NCBI GenBank assembly: GCA_040616305.1
Contig: CP159918.1
Coordinates: 2,046,001-2,110,000 of the forward strand
DNA length: 64,000 bases
Direction: 5' to 3'
Source: UBA1876 sp003446665
Lineage (GTDB): Bacteria; Synergistota; Synergistia; Synergistales; Thermovirgaceae
The notes under the pieces were generated by a model. The model did no database searches. It was not told the origin of the DNA and saw only the letters and a list, made by a program, of their open reading frames with translations. The translations under genes were made by a program, and so were the position numbers. Each line of letters opens with the position of its first letter. Positions within the stretch are counted from its first letter, which is position 1. Positions 33,958-42,188 of the stretch are shown here, piece by piece.

Positions 33958-34110
33958 TTGCAGGAATTCATAACATCCGTCGCGCAGGGTGGATTTGCCG
34001 TGGCCGTGGCGGCCTACCTGCTCATCCGCATGGAGCGGCGGCTCGAGGATCTGACCACGGCTATCAGGGACCTCCAGTTCGCCATAACGGCAAAAGGAGG
34101 CCCCGCCTGA
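33958..34110 (+). CDS. YvrJ family small membrane protein
   Basis: A 50-residue protein beginning at a TTG after GAGGAGGTG: one membrane helix (GGFAVAVAAYLLIRM) followed by a charged amphipathic helix (ERRLEDLTTAIRDLQ). This size and layout match YvrJ, which in Bacillus subtilis belongs to the SigO regulon, and resemble small phage holins. Its stop TGA overlaps the ATG of the peptidase that follows, as in holin-endolysin pairs. Confidence 0.7.
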   Translation: MQEFITSVAQGGFAVAVAAYLLIRMERRLEDLTTAIRDLQFAITAKGGPA

Positions 34111-34481
34111 TGAGGCCCAACGACATCCGGGTGGCGCCCCACTTCATGCTCAGGGAATTCGAGTGCCGCTGCTGCCGCTGCGTAAGGCTCCACCCGGAAC
34201 TTTTGAAAAAACTCGAGGCCCTGAGACAGTACCTTGACATGCCTGTAATCATAACCAGCGGCTACCGCTGCGAGAAACACAACAACGAAGTCGGAGGCGT
34301 CGAAAGGAGCCTGCACCTCGTCGGACAGGCCGCCGACGTGGCCGTACCCGCCCGGGCCCAAAAGAACTTCATTGCCATCGCCAAAAAAATCGGCTTCGAC
34401 CAGACCCTCGCCTACCCCACCAGAAACTTCGTCCACCTCGGCATCTTCGACACCCCCACAACCCTCCCCAACACCGCCTGA
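34110..34481 (+). CDS. M15 family D,D-peptidase (endolysin-like)
   Basis: A 123-residue zinc peptidase of the M15_3 type, resembling phage endolysins and D-Ala-D-Ala carboxypeptidases. Metal ligands are in SLHLVGQAAD (H and D) and FVHLGI (H). An N-terminal FMLREFECRCC segment is typical of the subfamily. No signal peptide is present, so export may need the YvrJ-like membrane protein encoded just upstream. A strong terminator follows at 34559. Confidence 0.85.
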   Translation: MRPNDIRVAPHFMLREFECRCCRCVRLHPELLKKLEALRQYLDMPVIITSGYRCEKHNNEVGGVERSLHLVGQAADVAVPARAQKNFIAIAKKIGFDQTLAYPTRNFVHLGIFDTPTTLPNTA

Positions 34482-34502
34482 GGTGGTGTTGGGCTTGAGC
34501 CA

Positions 34503-34530
34503 GGGGTCTGGCGTTGAATTTTTGCGAAGG
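34503..34530. repeat. partial REP-like element
   Basis: GGGGTCTGGCGTTGAATTTT matches the left arm of the REP-like units at 35550 and 43691; the right arm is missing. Confidence 0.6.
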
Positions 34531-34558
34531 TTTAAAGGAGTCTATCCCCTTGATCACA

Positions 34559-34584
34559 AAAAGGGAGCCTCTCGGCTCCCTTTT
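34559..34584. terminator. bidirectional intrinsic terminator
   Basis: AAAAGGGAGCC and GGCTCCCTTTT form a perfect 11-bp stem with a TCTC loop and T/A runs on both sides. It lies between the convergent peptidase and sigma-factor genes. Confidence 0.85.
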
Positions 34585-34636
34585 TGGTTTGCCCGATACC
34601 TATATATTAAACCAACCCTCCAGCTATCTCCGCTTC

Positions 34637-35203
34637 CTAAACCGAATCTCCCCGGTCCTTACCGCTACCATTTACCTTACCCGACTTCACCCTTTCCACC
34701 TTCTCCTTGATCCTCTTTACCCTTGCGTTCACCGCCTGCGGCGTCACCCCAAGCCTCAGGGCAAGCTCCTTCTGCGACGCCCCTTCACGTAAGGCCCACA
34801 AAAGATCAACCTCATCATTTGCAAGAAGCCGCTCCAGGTCCGCCCAATACTCTACAGACTCGAACTCGGCAAAGGTACGGAGATCCTCAAGCCTCTGGTA
34901 CTCCGCCTCGTCAGCGGCCAGCTCCACCCGGTGCTTCCAGTTCCACAGGCTCCGCGCCTTGTTCCGCACCTTGTACCTCAAATGCCGCATAACAAACTCT
35001 ATGGGATCAGCCCCGTCGGGACAATCCAGAAGAAGCTTCAAAGCCTCCAGGTGCCCGATCTGGATCAGGTCTTCGTAATCCTCCCGACTGTTCGCGTACT
35101 TCCAGGCCGCACCGCGGATCGTCTTCCTTACAATTTCGAAGTCAGGATTGCCCTCGACCTCGGTCATCAGTCTTCCTGCATCCGGATAGAAACGCTTTAT
35201 CAC
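34637..35203 (-). CDS. sigma-70 family RNA polymerase sigma factor (SigO/ECF-like)
   Basis: A 188-residue protein with two sigma regions. Region 2 is recognisable from the N-terminal helices and EDYEDLIQIGHLEALKLLL; region 4 is the HTH ASQKELALRLGVTPQAVNARVKRI. It starts at a GTG with AAAAGGAGGA upstream. Regions 2 and 4 are joined by an unusual linker. It converges on the DUF1659-DUF2922-YvrJ-peptidase string. In Bacillus, yvrJ belongs to the regulon of the alternative factor SigO, so this factor may control the cassette (inference). Confidence 0.75.
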   Translation of the reverse strand: MIKRFYPDAGRLMTEVEGNPDFEIVRKTIRGAAWKYANSREDYEDLIQIGHLEALKLLLDCPDGADPIEFVMRHLRYKVRNKARSLWNWKHRVELAADEAEYQRLEDLRTFAEFESVEYWADLERLLANDEVDLLWALREGASQKELALRLGVTPQAVNARVKRIKEKVERVKSGKVNGSGKDRGDSV

Positions 35204-35470
35204 AATCTGTTCCTCCTTTTACAAAAGAATTATATAATTAGCTCTGCTTGGGAGTACGCACTTACAACTAGTTTATCATATACGCCTCTTGTCAACTGGT
35301 TGTATTATATCCGGGTTTTCCAAAACGTCAATACCCCGAGCCTGAATCTAAAAAGTCTTACTTTTCAGAAATTTCAGTTCCTTTCAAATAGCACCCCTCG
35401 ACGCCCTTGCCCTTTTGGAGTACTAAAATTATTCGCAACGAAACAAACAAGAAGGGGCCTGACGTTGTAA

Positions 35471-35536
35471 GGGGGTCTGACGTTTATCTTTTGTGTTTTC
35501 GCGAAGCGAAAATGCAAAAGTAAAGGTCTGACCCCC
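35471..35536. repeat. REP-like palindromic element
   Basis: A 66-bp palindrome with ends GGGGGTCTGAC and GTCTGACCCCC and a central TTTTCGCGAAGCGAAAA hairpin. The gap 35204-35470 holds AT-rich promoter-like DNA before the sigma gene and a segment (35418-35462) repeated at 43656. Confidence 0.8.
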
Positions 35537-35549
35537 AAAGGTTCTGTAA

Positions 35550-35604
35550 GGGGGTCTGGCGTTGAATTTTTGCGTCGGAACGATGCAAAAATTCCAAGGC
35601 CTGA
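35550..35604. repeat. REP-like element interrupted by IS110
   Basis: It runs GGGGGTCTGGCGTTG... to ...CCAAGGCCTGA and then stops. The intact version at 43691 continues with CCCCCAAGG, which reappears at 37099 on the far side of the IS110 element. Confidence 0.8.
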
Positions 35605-35621
35605 ACATTCCACTTATATTT

Positions 35622-36848
35622 TCAAGAGCTTGCGACAGATTCTGGAGGATTTTCAGTGAGATGATGGAGTTGTCGGATATGGTAGTCTTCGCCTCTTCTG
35701 ACCATGGACCATATAACTCTCACCAGATGCCTGCCAGTGGCACGGACAGCCTGGTGGTAGGTCTTGCCTTCATTCCGTTTCTTCTCGTAGTACGACCTCG
35801 ATTCCTCAACCCGGGGGATATGGCGCATCGTCGCCGTCATCATGGCCATGCGGGCACGCCGGTTCACCTGACGGGCCGTCTTCGTCCCCTGGTAGCTGCC
35901 GGAACTGTTGTCCAGCGGCGCCATACCAAGATACATGGCCAGACTGCTTTCGGAATCGAAACGGTCCATGGTGCCGATCTCCCCCACAAGCTCGCCGGTA
36001 CTCACAACACCGAAGCCGGGAATACTCCCAATCCGGCGGCCCAGAGGGCTCGATTCCGAAAGTTCCTTGATTTGCTCCTCGAGTTCCGCGATCCGCTCCT
36101 TGAGCTCCAGGATCCGCCTGGCGTCCTCAATGATCATGGGGCCCACGTAGGACACTTCCTCGGAGAAACAGGCCTTCTTCTGCCAGGCCTGGACCTTCCC
36201 GGTAAAGCTTTTGCCGATTCCCCGGATCTTGAGAAGGCTCTCTTTGCGGATGCTCTTGAGCTGTTCAAGGCGATTCCGACAACTCAGAAAACGAAGGAAG
36301 GCGACACCGTCCTTGTATTCCACAAGATCCGCCAGACCGGGGCTCACCGCCTGAAGGTCCGACTGCATCCTGTTCAAAAGACAAACCTTTTCATCCACCA
36401 GCTGACGCCGACGCCTGGTCAGCCGCTTGAGCATTCGATGTTCTTCGGGCACTTCGCTCACCTCTTGCAATATCTCCCGGCTTCGCGGCAGCGAACCTTG
36501 AAGACGAACCAGTTCCACGATCTTCCGGGCGTCAATGGCGTCCGTCTTGGCAGGGCTTGGAAAAAGTTCCTTGAAACGCCGGAGTTTCAAGTTGTTCACG
36601 TTCAACAGCGTGTACCCCCGTTTTTGGATTTCACGGTCCAACGGCCGGGCATACCCATTGTAGCCTTCCATGGCCACCACGACGGGAACACCGTAGTTCC
36701 TCCGGTAGTATTCCAGGCGGGCGAAAAAGTCCCGGAATCCTTCCCAGCTCGCGGGCAGGTCAAATTCCTCGACAATCTTGCCTCCCGGATCCGCTATGGC
36801 CACCCGATGCCTGTGGCATCCCACATCCACACCTACCGTCGTCCTCAT
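35622..36848 (-). CDS. IS110 family transposase (DEDD recombinase)
   Basis: A 408-residue transposase. The N-terminal RuvC-like DEDD domain starts TTVGVDVGCHRHRVAIADP and continues with VVVAMEGYNGYARPL and SPAKTDAIDARKIVEL. The C-terminal transposase domain has IGSIPGFGVVSTGELVGEIG and the conserved Ser region MYLGMAPLDNSSGSYQG. These enzymes use a bridge RNA from the element's noncoding end to choose target and donor sites. The gene appears complete. Confidence 0.93.
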   Translation of the reverse strand: MRTTVGVDVGCHRHRVAIADPGGKIVEEFDLPASWEGFRDFFARLEYYRRNYGVPVVVAMEGYNGYARPLDREIQKRGYTLLNVNNLKLRRFKELFPSPAKTDAIDARKIVELVRLQGSLPRSREILQEVSEVPEEHRMLKRLTRRRRQLVDEKVCLLNRMQSDLQAVSPGLADLVEYKDGVAFLRFLSCRNRLEQLKSIRKESLLKIRGIGKSFTGKVQAWQKKACFSEEVSYVGPMIIEDARRILELKERIAELEEQIKELSESSPLGRRIGSIPGFGVVSTGELVGEIGTMDRFDSESSLAMYLGMAPLDNSSGSYQGTKTARQVNRRARMAMMTATMRHIPRVEESRSYYEKKRNEGKTYHQAVRATGRHLVRVIWSMVRRGEDYHIRQLHHLTENPPESVASS

Positions 36849-37096
36849 CTTTTACACCCCCGTCCGTGGTCTCGTGAAACTGCTCGCCCACGTGTCCCGT
36901 CTACGTGCATAGCCACTGACCTCTTCGGTCCGGCCTCATTCCAGTCGACACCTTCGGGCGATATGAAAAGACGGAGGCGGCATTTCAGAGTCGAGACATC
37001 TCCGGAATACCGGATGACCGACCCCAGGAGCCACACCTCCGTCTGCTTCCATTTTAAACGCTTTACTCAGGGTCGTCACCATCTTTTGTAATGGTA
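36849..37096 (-). ncRNA. candidate bridge RNA region of the IS110 element
   Basis: The 5' noncoding end of the transposase gene. It holds a long stem-loop (AGACGGAGG at 36969 with CCTCCGTCT at 37036). Inside the loop, on the minus strand, CTGGGGTCGGTC resembles the interrupted target TTGGGGGTCAGGCC, as expected for a target guide. Known IS110-group bridge RNAs come from this position. Confidence 0.45.
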
Positions 37097-37124
37097 GACC
37101 CCCAAGGTCCCCAAGGGTTCCAAA

Positions 37125-37160
37125 GGGGTCAGCTTCTTGGGTTTCAAGGGGTCTGACCCC
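37125..37160. repeat. REP-like element cutting into an antitoxin gene
   Basis: GGGGTCAGC...GTCTGACCCC palindrome between the IS110 junction and the truncated RHH gene. Confidence 0.6.
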
Positions 37161-37326
37161 AAGGGGTCCACTTTTCCAGACGCATGAGCTTTTCCGAAAG
37201 AGCCTCCTGGATCGCACGGCTCCTGTTGGGAAAAACCCTTGACTCAACGAGCCTGACGAGCCGCTTCAGGGTCTCGCTGTCCACGGTAATGCCGGTTTTC
37301 ACAAACCCTCGGGATTGTGGTTGCAA
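37144..37326 (-). pseudogene. truncated ribbon-helix-helix antitoxin
   Basis: A 60-codon frame whose first ~52 residues (GITVDSETLKRLVRLVESRV...EKLMRLEK) are nearly the same as the intact RHH antitoxin at 38453. After LMRLEK the frame runs into a REP-like element and ends WTPWGQTP. The missing C-terminus would bind the toxin, and no mazF-like gene adjoins it, so it is probably a remnant of a duplicated toxin-antitoxin locus. Confidence 0.75.
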
Positions 37327-37396
37327 AAATGCGAGGTCCAGTTTATGATGTTTATCATCTAGTGATAGATATCATATAAAGCCGGATAACCTGAAA

Positions 37397-37756
37397 ATGA
37401 AACGATCAGATCTTGAATGGCTTCTGCAACTCGACGGCGAGACGTACTGGATTGACCCGAAGGGAGAATACTGGGTCAAATTTGAAGTGAGCAGAGTCGA
37501 GCCAAATGAACATATGCCCGACGGCATAAAGTACTCCATAACGCTCCATGGAAAGGGAAACGAACGTATTATCGGATATGACAATGCTCACGCAGTCAAA
37601 CCAAAGAGGAAACGTTTCGGAGCAAAGAGGCATGTCTGGGATCATCGCCACTTTAAAAACCGAACTGAACCCTATGAATTCGACTCGCCCGATCAGCTCC
37701 TGTCTGATTTTTGGAAAGACGTGGATTGTATTCTGAAGGAAGGTGGGACATCATGA
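37397..37756 (+). CDS. TumE-like toxin (DUF6516 family)
   Basis: A 119-residue basic protein of the DUF6516/TumE family, the putative toxin of a two-gene module. Family features are GETYWIDPKGEYWVKFEVSR, the HMPDGIKYSITLHG strand block and the AHAVKPKRKRFGAKRHVWDH basic segment. Its stop overlaps the start of the wHTH gene as ATGA. It starts after CCTGAAAATG with no strong ribosome site. Confidence 0.75.
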   Translation: MKRSDLEWLLQLDGETYWIDPKGEYWVKFEVSRVEPNEHMPDGIKYSITLHGKGNERIIGYDNAHAVKPKRKRFGAKRHVWDHRHFKNRTEPYEFDSPDQLLSDFWKDVDCILKEGGTS

Positions 37757-38124
37757 AGGAAAAGGTCCGTATCGGGATCATGCCCTATGAAGATTACAAG
37801 AAACGTACCATGGAAATCGCTGCAGGGAAACGGAAAAGGAAGGCAGACGAGCCGAAAGTGTGGTTCCCTTCAATCGAAAGCGCCATGCAGGTGCTCTCCA
37901 CGAAGAACCAAAAGTTGCTGCGCACTATCATCGATAAAAGGCCTGACTCCATATCAACTCTCGGGAAACTTACCGGAAGAAGTGTTTCCAACCTTTCCCG
38001 GACACTCAAGACCATGGAGCGCTATGGCCTTGTGAAAATGACCAGGAAGCAGCGCAGGGTTGTCCCGCACGTTTCGGCGCGAACTTTGGAAGTGGAGCTT
38101 GATCTTTCCACCGGGAACGACTGA
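37753..38124 (+). CDS. HVO_A0114-type winged-helix antitoxin/regulator
   Basis: A 123-residue protein with an N-terminal MPYEDYKKRTMEIAAG tail and a MarR/ArsR-like winged helix (LRTIIDKRPDSISTLGKLTG, then VSNLSRTLKTMERYGLV). Proteins of this type accompany TumE-like genes and are the likely antitoxin and autoregulator. The ATG at 37753 overlaps the toxin stop; AGGTGGGA lies upstream. It converges on the mazF gene. Confidence 0.78.
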   Translation: MKEKVRIGIMPYEDYKKRTMEIAAGKRKRKADEPKVWFPSIESAMQVLSTKNQKLLRTIIDKRPDSISTLGKLTGRSVSNLSRTLKTMERYGLVKMTRKQRRVVPHVSARTLEVELDLSTGND

Positions 38125-38129
38125 GGCTC

Positions 38130-38468
38130 TCACCCGCCGATGATTTCGTTCAGCCCTTCTATGACGAGAGAGAGTTCTTCTTCGGTTATTTCGGTAATCT
38201 TTCCCTTTATGCGCTCTACAGAGAGAGTCCGCACCTGGCTGATCTTCACCCACGATTTTTTGGGAAGCTCTTCGTTCGAGATCTCCAGTGTCAACGGAAA
38301 GCCCGCCCGCTGGGGCCGGCTCGTCAGTGCTACGGCAATGACCGTCCCGGAGCGCGAATTGAAAACGTTATGGCTCAAAACGAGAAACGGCCTGAACCCG
38401 CCCAGTTCGCTTCCGGTCACAGGGTTCAGGTTGGCCCAATAGACGCTGCCCCTCAGTATTCCGGCCAT
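38130..38468 (-). CDS. mazF: MazF/PemK family endoribonuclease toxin
   Basis: A 112-residue MazF-type toxin with RGSVYWANLNPVTGSELGGFRPFLVLSHN, whose Arg and the following catalytic loop are typical, then VIAVALTSRP and SWVKISQVRTLSVERI. MazF enzymes cut mRNA at short motifs. Its start overlaps the upstream RHH antitoxin gene by 16 bases. Confidence 0.88.
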   Translation of the reverse strand: MAGILRGSVYWANLNPVTGSELGGFRPFLVLSHNVFNSRSGTVIAVALTSRPQRAGFPLTLEISNEELPKKSWVKISQVRTLSVERIKGKITEITEEELSLVIEGLNEIIGG

Positions 38469-38704
38469 TGGTCAAGCTCCGCCGACAATCCCTCTTCCGC
38501 CAGCGACTGCTCGAAAGCCGGATCGAGCTTTGCGCACTCCGTCGCAAGCCTTCGCTTTTCCAGGCGCATGAGCTTTTCCGAAATAGCCTCCTGGATCGCA
38601 CGGCTCCTGTTGGGAAACACTCTGGATTCCACGAGCCTGTCGAGCCGCTTCAGGGTCTCGCTGTCCACGGTAATGCCGATCTTCGTGACTCCCATCTCCA
38701 CCAC
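38453..38704 (-). CDS. ribbon-helix-helix antitoxin (MazE-like)
   Basis: An 83-residue protein. The N-terminal RHH domain (TKIGITVDSETLKRLDRLVE) binds DNA; the C-terminal tail (KLDPAFEQSLAEEGLSAE) would bind MazF. A 21-bp perfect palindrome sits directly upstream at 38709 and is the probable autoregulatory operator. Confidence 0.85.
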   Translation of the reverse strand: MVEMGVTKIGITVDSETLKRLDRLVESRVFPNRSRAIQEAISEKLMRLEKRRLATECAKLDPAFEQSLAEEGLSAELDQWPEY

Positions 38705-38708
38705 CTCT

Positions 38709-38729
38709 GGTATGATATTATATCATACC
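38709..38729. promoter_or_regulatory. palindromic operator of the mazF module
   Basis: GGTATGATAT-T-ATATCATACC is a perfect 21-bp palindrome five bases upstream of the antitoxin start and also contains TATAAT-like sequence. It fits RHH autorepression. Confidence 0.65.
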
Positions 38730-38766
38730 CTTCGTAAGCTTTGCCTGCTTCCAGCCTGACAAGCAA

Positions 38767-40695
38767 CCTCAATCCGCAGGTTAACCGAAAGCATTAGGCA
38801 GGAAACCGGTTACATCAAGGGTTGGCGGGAACGAGAGCTCTCACCCTGCGGGTGGAAAGTGGCCGGACGAAACCGGGCCTGAAAGATTTCTGCGATTTTG
38901 GGTTTTATGAAGCACCAGAAAATGGAGCAGGGACCAAAAGACATGAAAAACCTCTCTGGACCCCGCGCGTCGGCAAGGGGTAAGGTTTTGTTTAGGAAAC
39001 ACAACCCACACCAGAGAGGTGACCATATTATGCCACAGACGCTTGCGCCTTTCCACCTTGAGCACACGACATCTACAGGGACCGTAACAGCCAGGGGCGG
39101 TGCGGCTCTTCTGCTGGAAGCCTTTTACGCGACGGGGCTTCACGAGGCTTCACGTTCCATCAGGCGACGTCCGAACAGGGGCTACGACGATGCGGACCAC
39201 GTGATGACCGTCATTCTGCTGAATCTGCTTGGACTAGCGAGCTGCGACGACGTCGAGCACCTTCGGGACGACAAGGCCCTCGGCGACCTTTGCGGCAGCA
39301 TGAAGGCCCACCACGGCAGTGGAAGCAGGATGGATTCCGCCTTTCCTTCCCCGCCGGCCCTGCGGAAATGGCTTCACGAGGTGGGAGAAAGCAAAGCTTC
39401 GCTTCGGTCCGTCAAGGAATTGATCTACGGACCCCTTCACTACATCCAGGAGCGCAAGGTGCAAAAGATCGCCACTCTCGATATGGACGCCACCTTCATA
39501 CCGACCTGCCGAGGCGGAGCGCCCTGCAACTACAAGAGCGAACGCTCCAACGAAGCCTTCAACGTCTACTGGTCGGAGCAAGACATGATCCTTAACAGCG
39601 AATACACAACCGGCAACGTATCACCCCGCAAGGACCAATTGGGCCTCCTTCGCCGCAGCCTTCAACACCTTCCCCGAGGAGTAAAGCGGGTGAAGCTTCG
39701 TGCCGACAGCGCCGGATACGACAGGGAGCTCATCCGCTACTGCAACGAAGGTAAAAGCCCCTACGGCGTAATAGGGTTTTGCATCTCGGTTCCCATGTAC
39801 AGTGAGTTTCGGTGGAGCCTTCGCAAGATCCCCGAGGGAGCGTGGAAGCGATACGACAAAGACAGCTGGTGGGCGGAGGCGAACATAGTACCCAACAGGC
39901 TGTGCCTTTCCAAAAAGGACAAGGAGGTACGCTACATAGCCATCCGTCAGGAAGTCAAAGGCCTGACGGAAGCGAAAGAGAGCGATGCGCGCCAGATGGA
40001 GCTTGAGATAGAGGGACTTGAAGTGGACAACCCGAACCTGAAGAAGCTTCACCTGATGGTCCTCGGCGGCAAGGTGTGGAAGACCTTTCTCATCGTCACC
40101 AACAATCTTACCGAACCTGGTGATGAAGTAATCCGTTGGCATCGAGGTCGCTGCGGGAAGTCCGAAGAGATCCACGCCGTCTTGAAGCGCGACCTGGCCG
40201 GAGGTCACGTCCCCACAAGCAGCTTTGAAGCCAACGCTGCATGGTGGTACCTGTCGGTCTTGTCCTTCAACCTGCAGCGGCTTGTCACGCACCACGTGCT
40301 TCCGCCGGGCTGGTCACGCTATCACCAGAAGCATCTGTTGGCGACCATCTACACCGCACCAGCGCGTATCGTACGCCATGCCGGTCAGGTGATCCTGAGG
40401 ATTGCCGGATCAATAGGCAGGATGCTCGAGGACTCTCACTGGGAGCTGCTTCGCCTGCACCACATGAGGGAGTGATGCCAAAGAAGCATCTTCAGGACAT
40501 AGGCACCGGGGTTTTTCCCGGGGAGGCAAGCCCATCCCGGCAGGATACTTTTGGCCGCATGGCATCCCCGGAATGCAGAAGCGTCCTTTTTGCTGTCTTG
40601 AAGGTGGAATTTGCGCTTTCACCAGAAGCAGTCCTTAAAAAAAGCCCCAAAGGGCCTATTGGAAGAGGCTCGACTTCGCAACCTGCGGATTGAGG
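38767..40695 (+). mobile_element. IS1380 family insertion sequence, complete
   Basis: A 1,929-bp element bounded by a perfect 16-bp inverted repeat, CCTCAATCCGCAGGTT at 38767 and its inverse at 40680, with a 5-bp target duplication AGCAA on both sides (38762-38766, 40696-40700). It contains a single transposase gene. Confidence 0.85.
39030..40475 (+). CDS. IS1380 family transposase
   Basis: A 481-residue DDE transposase. The first catalytic Asp is in ATLDMDATFIP, the second probably in KLRADSAGYDREL and the Glu in the GRCGKSEEIHAVLK block; the N-terminal GGAALLLEAFYATGL region is typical. The start is the ATG at 39030 after AGAGAGGTGACC. The frame is intact, so the element may be active. Confidence 0.9.
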   Translation: MPQTLAPFHLEHTTSTGTVTARGGAALLLEAFYATGLHEASRSIRRRPNRGYDDADHVMTVILLNLLGLASCDDVEHLRDDKALGDLCGSMKAHHGSGSRMDSAFPSPPALRKWLHEVGESKASLRSVKELIYGPLHYIQERKVQKIATLDMDATFIPTCRGGAPCNYKSERSNEAFNVYWSEQDMILNSEYTTGNVSPRKDQLGLLRRSLQHLPRGVKRVKLRADSAGYDRELIRYCNEGKSPYGVIGFCISVPMYSEFRWSLRKIPEGAWKRYDKDSWWAEANIVPNRLCLSKKDKEVRYIAIRQEVKGLTEAKESDARQMELEIEGLEVDNPNLKKLHLMVLGGKVWKTFLIVTNNLTEPGDEVIRWHRGRCGKSEEIHAVLKRDLAGGHVPTSSFEANAAWWYLSVLSFNLQRLVTHHVLPPGWSRYHQKHLLATIYTAPARIVRHAGQVILRIAGSIGRMLEDSHWELLRLHHMRE

Positions 40696-40790
40696 AGCAA
40701 GTATCGATCTTGACTCAAATATAGAACAAATATACTATAAATATACATTCTATGTTTATATCTTCTATATTTACACGATAGAGGTTCTCC

Positions 40791-42137
40791 ATGATTGGAC
40801 GAGAGAAGGAAACGACTTGGCTTTTGGAGAAATCCCGCAATAAATCTGCAGAGCTTCTCGTTCTGTACGGAAGAAGGAGGGTCGGCAAGACCTATCTTCT
40901 CGAAAACACCTTCCCCGACGCCATCTTCCTCACAGCTGACCTTAGCGATACTCCCAGGCTGGTGCGCCGTTTCGCGGAACCTGTCATTGCAAGGCTCGGT
41001 CTGCCTGAAGGAATATCCGTCTCCGGGTGGGACGACTTCTTCGGCCTGCTCCAACGGCTTGTGTCAGGAAAAAACAATCCGGTCATCGTCTGGGACGAGT
41101 TTCAGTACATACCTCAGCGGGACCCTGCCTTTTTGTCCATTTTCCAACGCTGGTGGGACGGTGTCTTTTCAAAAATCCCGGTGACCATGGTGCTTTGCGG
41201 ATCCCTTATCGGCATGATGGAACGGATCGCCCTTTCCCAGAAAAGTCCTCTTTACGGACGCAGGACAGGGCAATACCATCTTCGCCCCCTGGATTTTTCG
41301 TCGGCCCAAGGCTTCATCGGGAAAATGTCGCCAGAAGACAGGGTCCTGACCTGGTCCGTCACTGGCGGTATCCCGCTATACCTCAGGCACTTTTCGGGGT
41401 TCGACTCCTTCGACCGCGCCCTTCTGGAGAAAGTCCTCTCTCCCGGGGAGTTCCTGGTGGAAGAAGGCCGCTTCCTTGTCCTCGAGGAATTCAAGAAAGA
41501 CCCCACGACGTACCTGACAATCCTCAGGACCATCGCCGCCGGCAGAACCAGATCCGCCGAAATCGCGCAGCTTTCGGGGATTCCGCACCAGAACCTGCCT
41601 ACGTATTTGCGGAACCTGCTCAATCTCCATCTCGTAAAAAAAGAGTTCCCTTTCTCGCTCAAGCGGCCCAAAAAGACCCCTCTGTATTTCATTGACGATG
41701 AGTACCTGCGATTTTACTTCCGGTTCATCTCAACGGCTACGGAATTTATCTACAGGGAGCGCGGCGGGGATCTCCTTGAGGAAATCCGGCCTCAGATGGC
41801 CGACCACGCATCGATGACCTTCGAAAAAATTTGCAAAAGCTGGCTTGAAAACACAAAAGGCTTCGACCGCACCGGTCGCTGGTGGGACAAAAACGAGGAA
41901 ATCGACATCGCCGCCGTAAAGGGAGACCTCTTCGCCACGGCGGAATGCAAGTTCACCAGCCAGCCCACAGGGCTGGCCGTTTACAGGAACCTCCTGAAAA
42001 AAACCGCCCTGCTCCAGGAATCGCTGGGACAGGATTTCACGAAAGTGGAAAGCTACATCTTCTCCCGCTCCGGCTTCAGGAATCTGAAACCGCAGGTGGA
42101 TCTGCACCTCGTCCACCTGGAGGAGCTCTGCCGATAA
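40791..42137 (+). CDS. DUF234 family ATPase (archaeal-type AAA with nuclease-like end)
   Basis: A 448-residue protein. The N-terminal ATPase has Walker A YGRRRVGKTYLL and Walker B VIVWDEFQYIPQ. A winged-helix segment follows (about 240-300, RSAEIAQLSGIPHQNLPTYLR), then a DUF234 C-terminus whose EIDIAAVKGDLFATAECK resembles a PD-(D/E)xK nuclease core. These ATPases are common in archaea and anaerobes and behave like mobile accessory genes; function is unknown. Upstream DNA is very AT-rich and outside the IS1380 target duplication. Confidence 0.8.
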   Translation: MIGREKETTWLLEKSRNKSAELLVLYGRRRVGKTYLLENTFPDAIFLTADLSDTPRLVRRFAEPVIARLGLPEGISVSGWDDFFGLLQRLVSGKNNPVIVWDEFQYIPQRDPAFLSIFQRWWDGVFSKIPVTMVLCGSLIGMMERIALSQKSPLYGRRTGQYHLRPLDFSSAQGFIGKMSPEDRVLTWSVTGGIPLYLRHFSGFDSFDRALLEKVLSPGEFLVEEGRFLVLEEFKKDPTTYLTILRTIAAGRTRSAEIAQLSGIPHQNLPTYLRNLLNLHLVKKEFPFSLKRPKKTPLYFIDDEYLRFYFRFISTATEFIYRERGGDLLEEIRPQMADHASMTFEKICKSWLENTKGFDRTGRWWDKNEEIDIAAVKGDLFATAECKFTSQPTGLAVYRNLLKKTALLQESLGQDFTKVESYIFSRSGFRNLKPQVDLHLVHLEELCR

Positions 42138-42188
42138 AAACAGTGCTTATTTAGTCGAAACGGCCGCCGGGGTTTGCCTTTGACGACG

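Larger units (their letters stand above)
35605..37098 (-). mobile_element. IS110 family insertion sequence inside a REP-like palindrome
   Basis: Comparison with the intact REP at 43691-43748 puts the junctions at GGCCTGA|ACATTCC (35604) and GGTAGA|CCCCCAAGG (about 37098), giving about 1.49 kb. A GA pair shared by the target and both junctions fits IS110-type insertion without a usual target duplication. It carries one transposase and a 240-base noncoding end upstream of it. Confidence 0.75.

Noticed and set aside
34110..34481. Prophage lysis cassette
   Set aside because: The pair resembles holin-endolysin genes, but no capsid, tail, terminase or integrase gene lies nearby.
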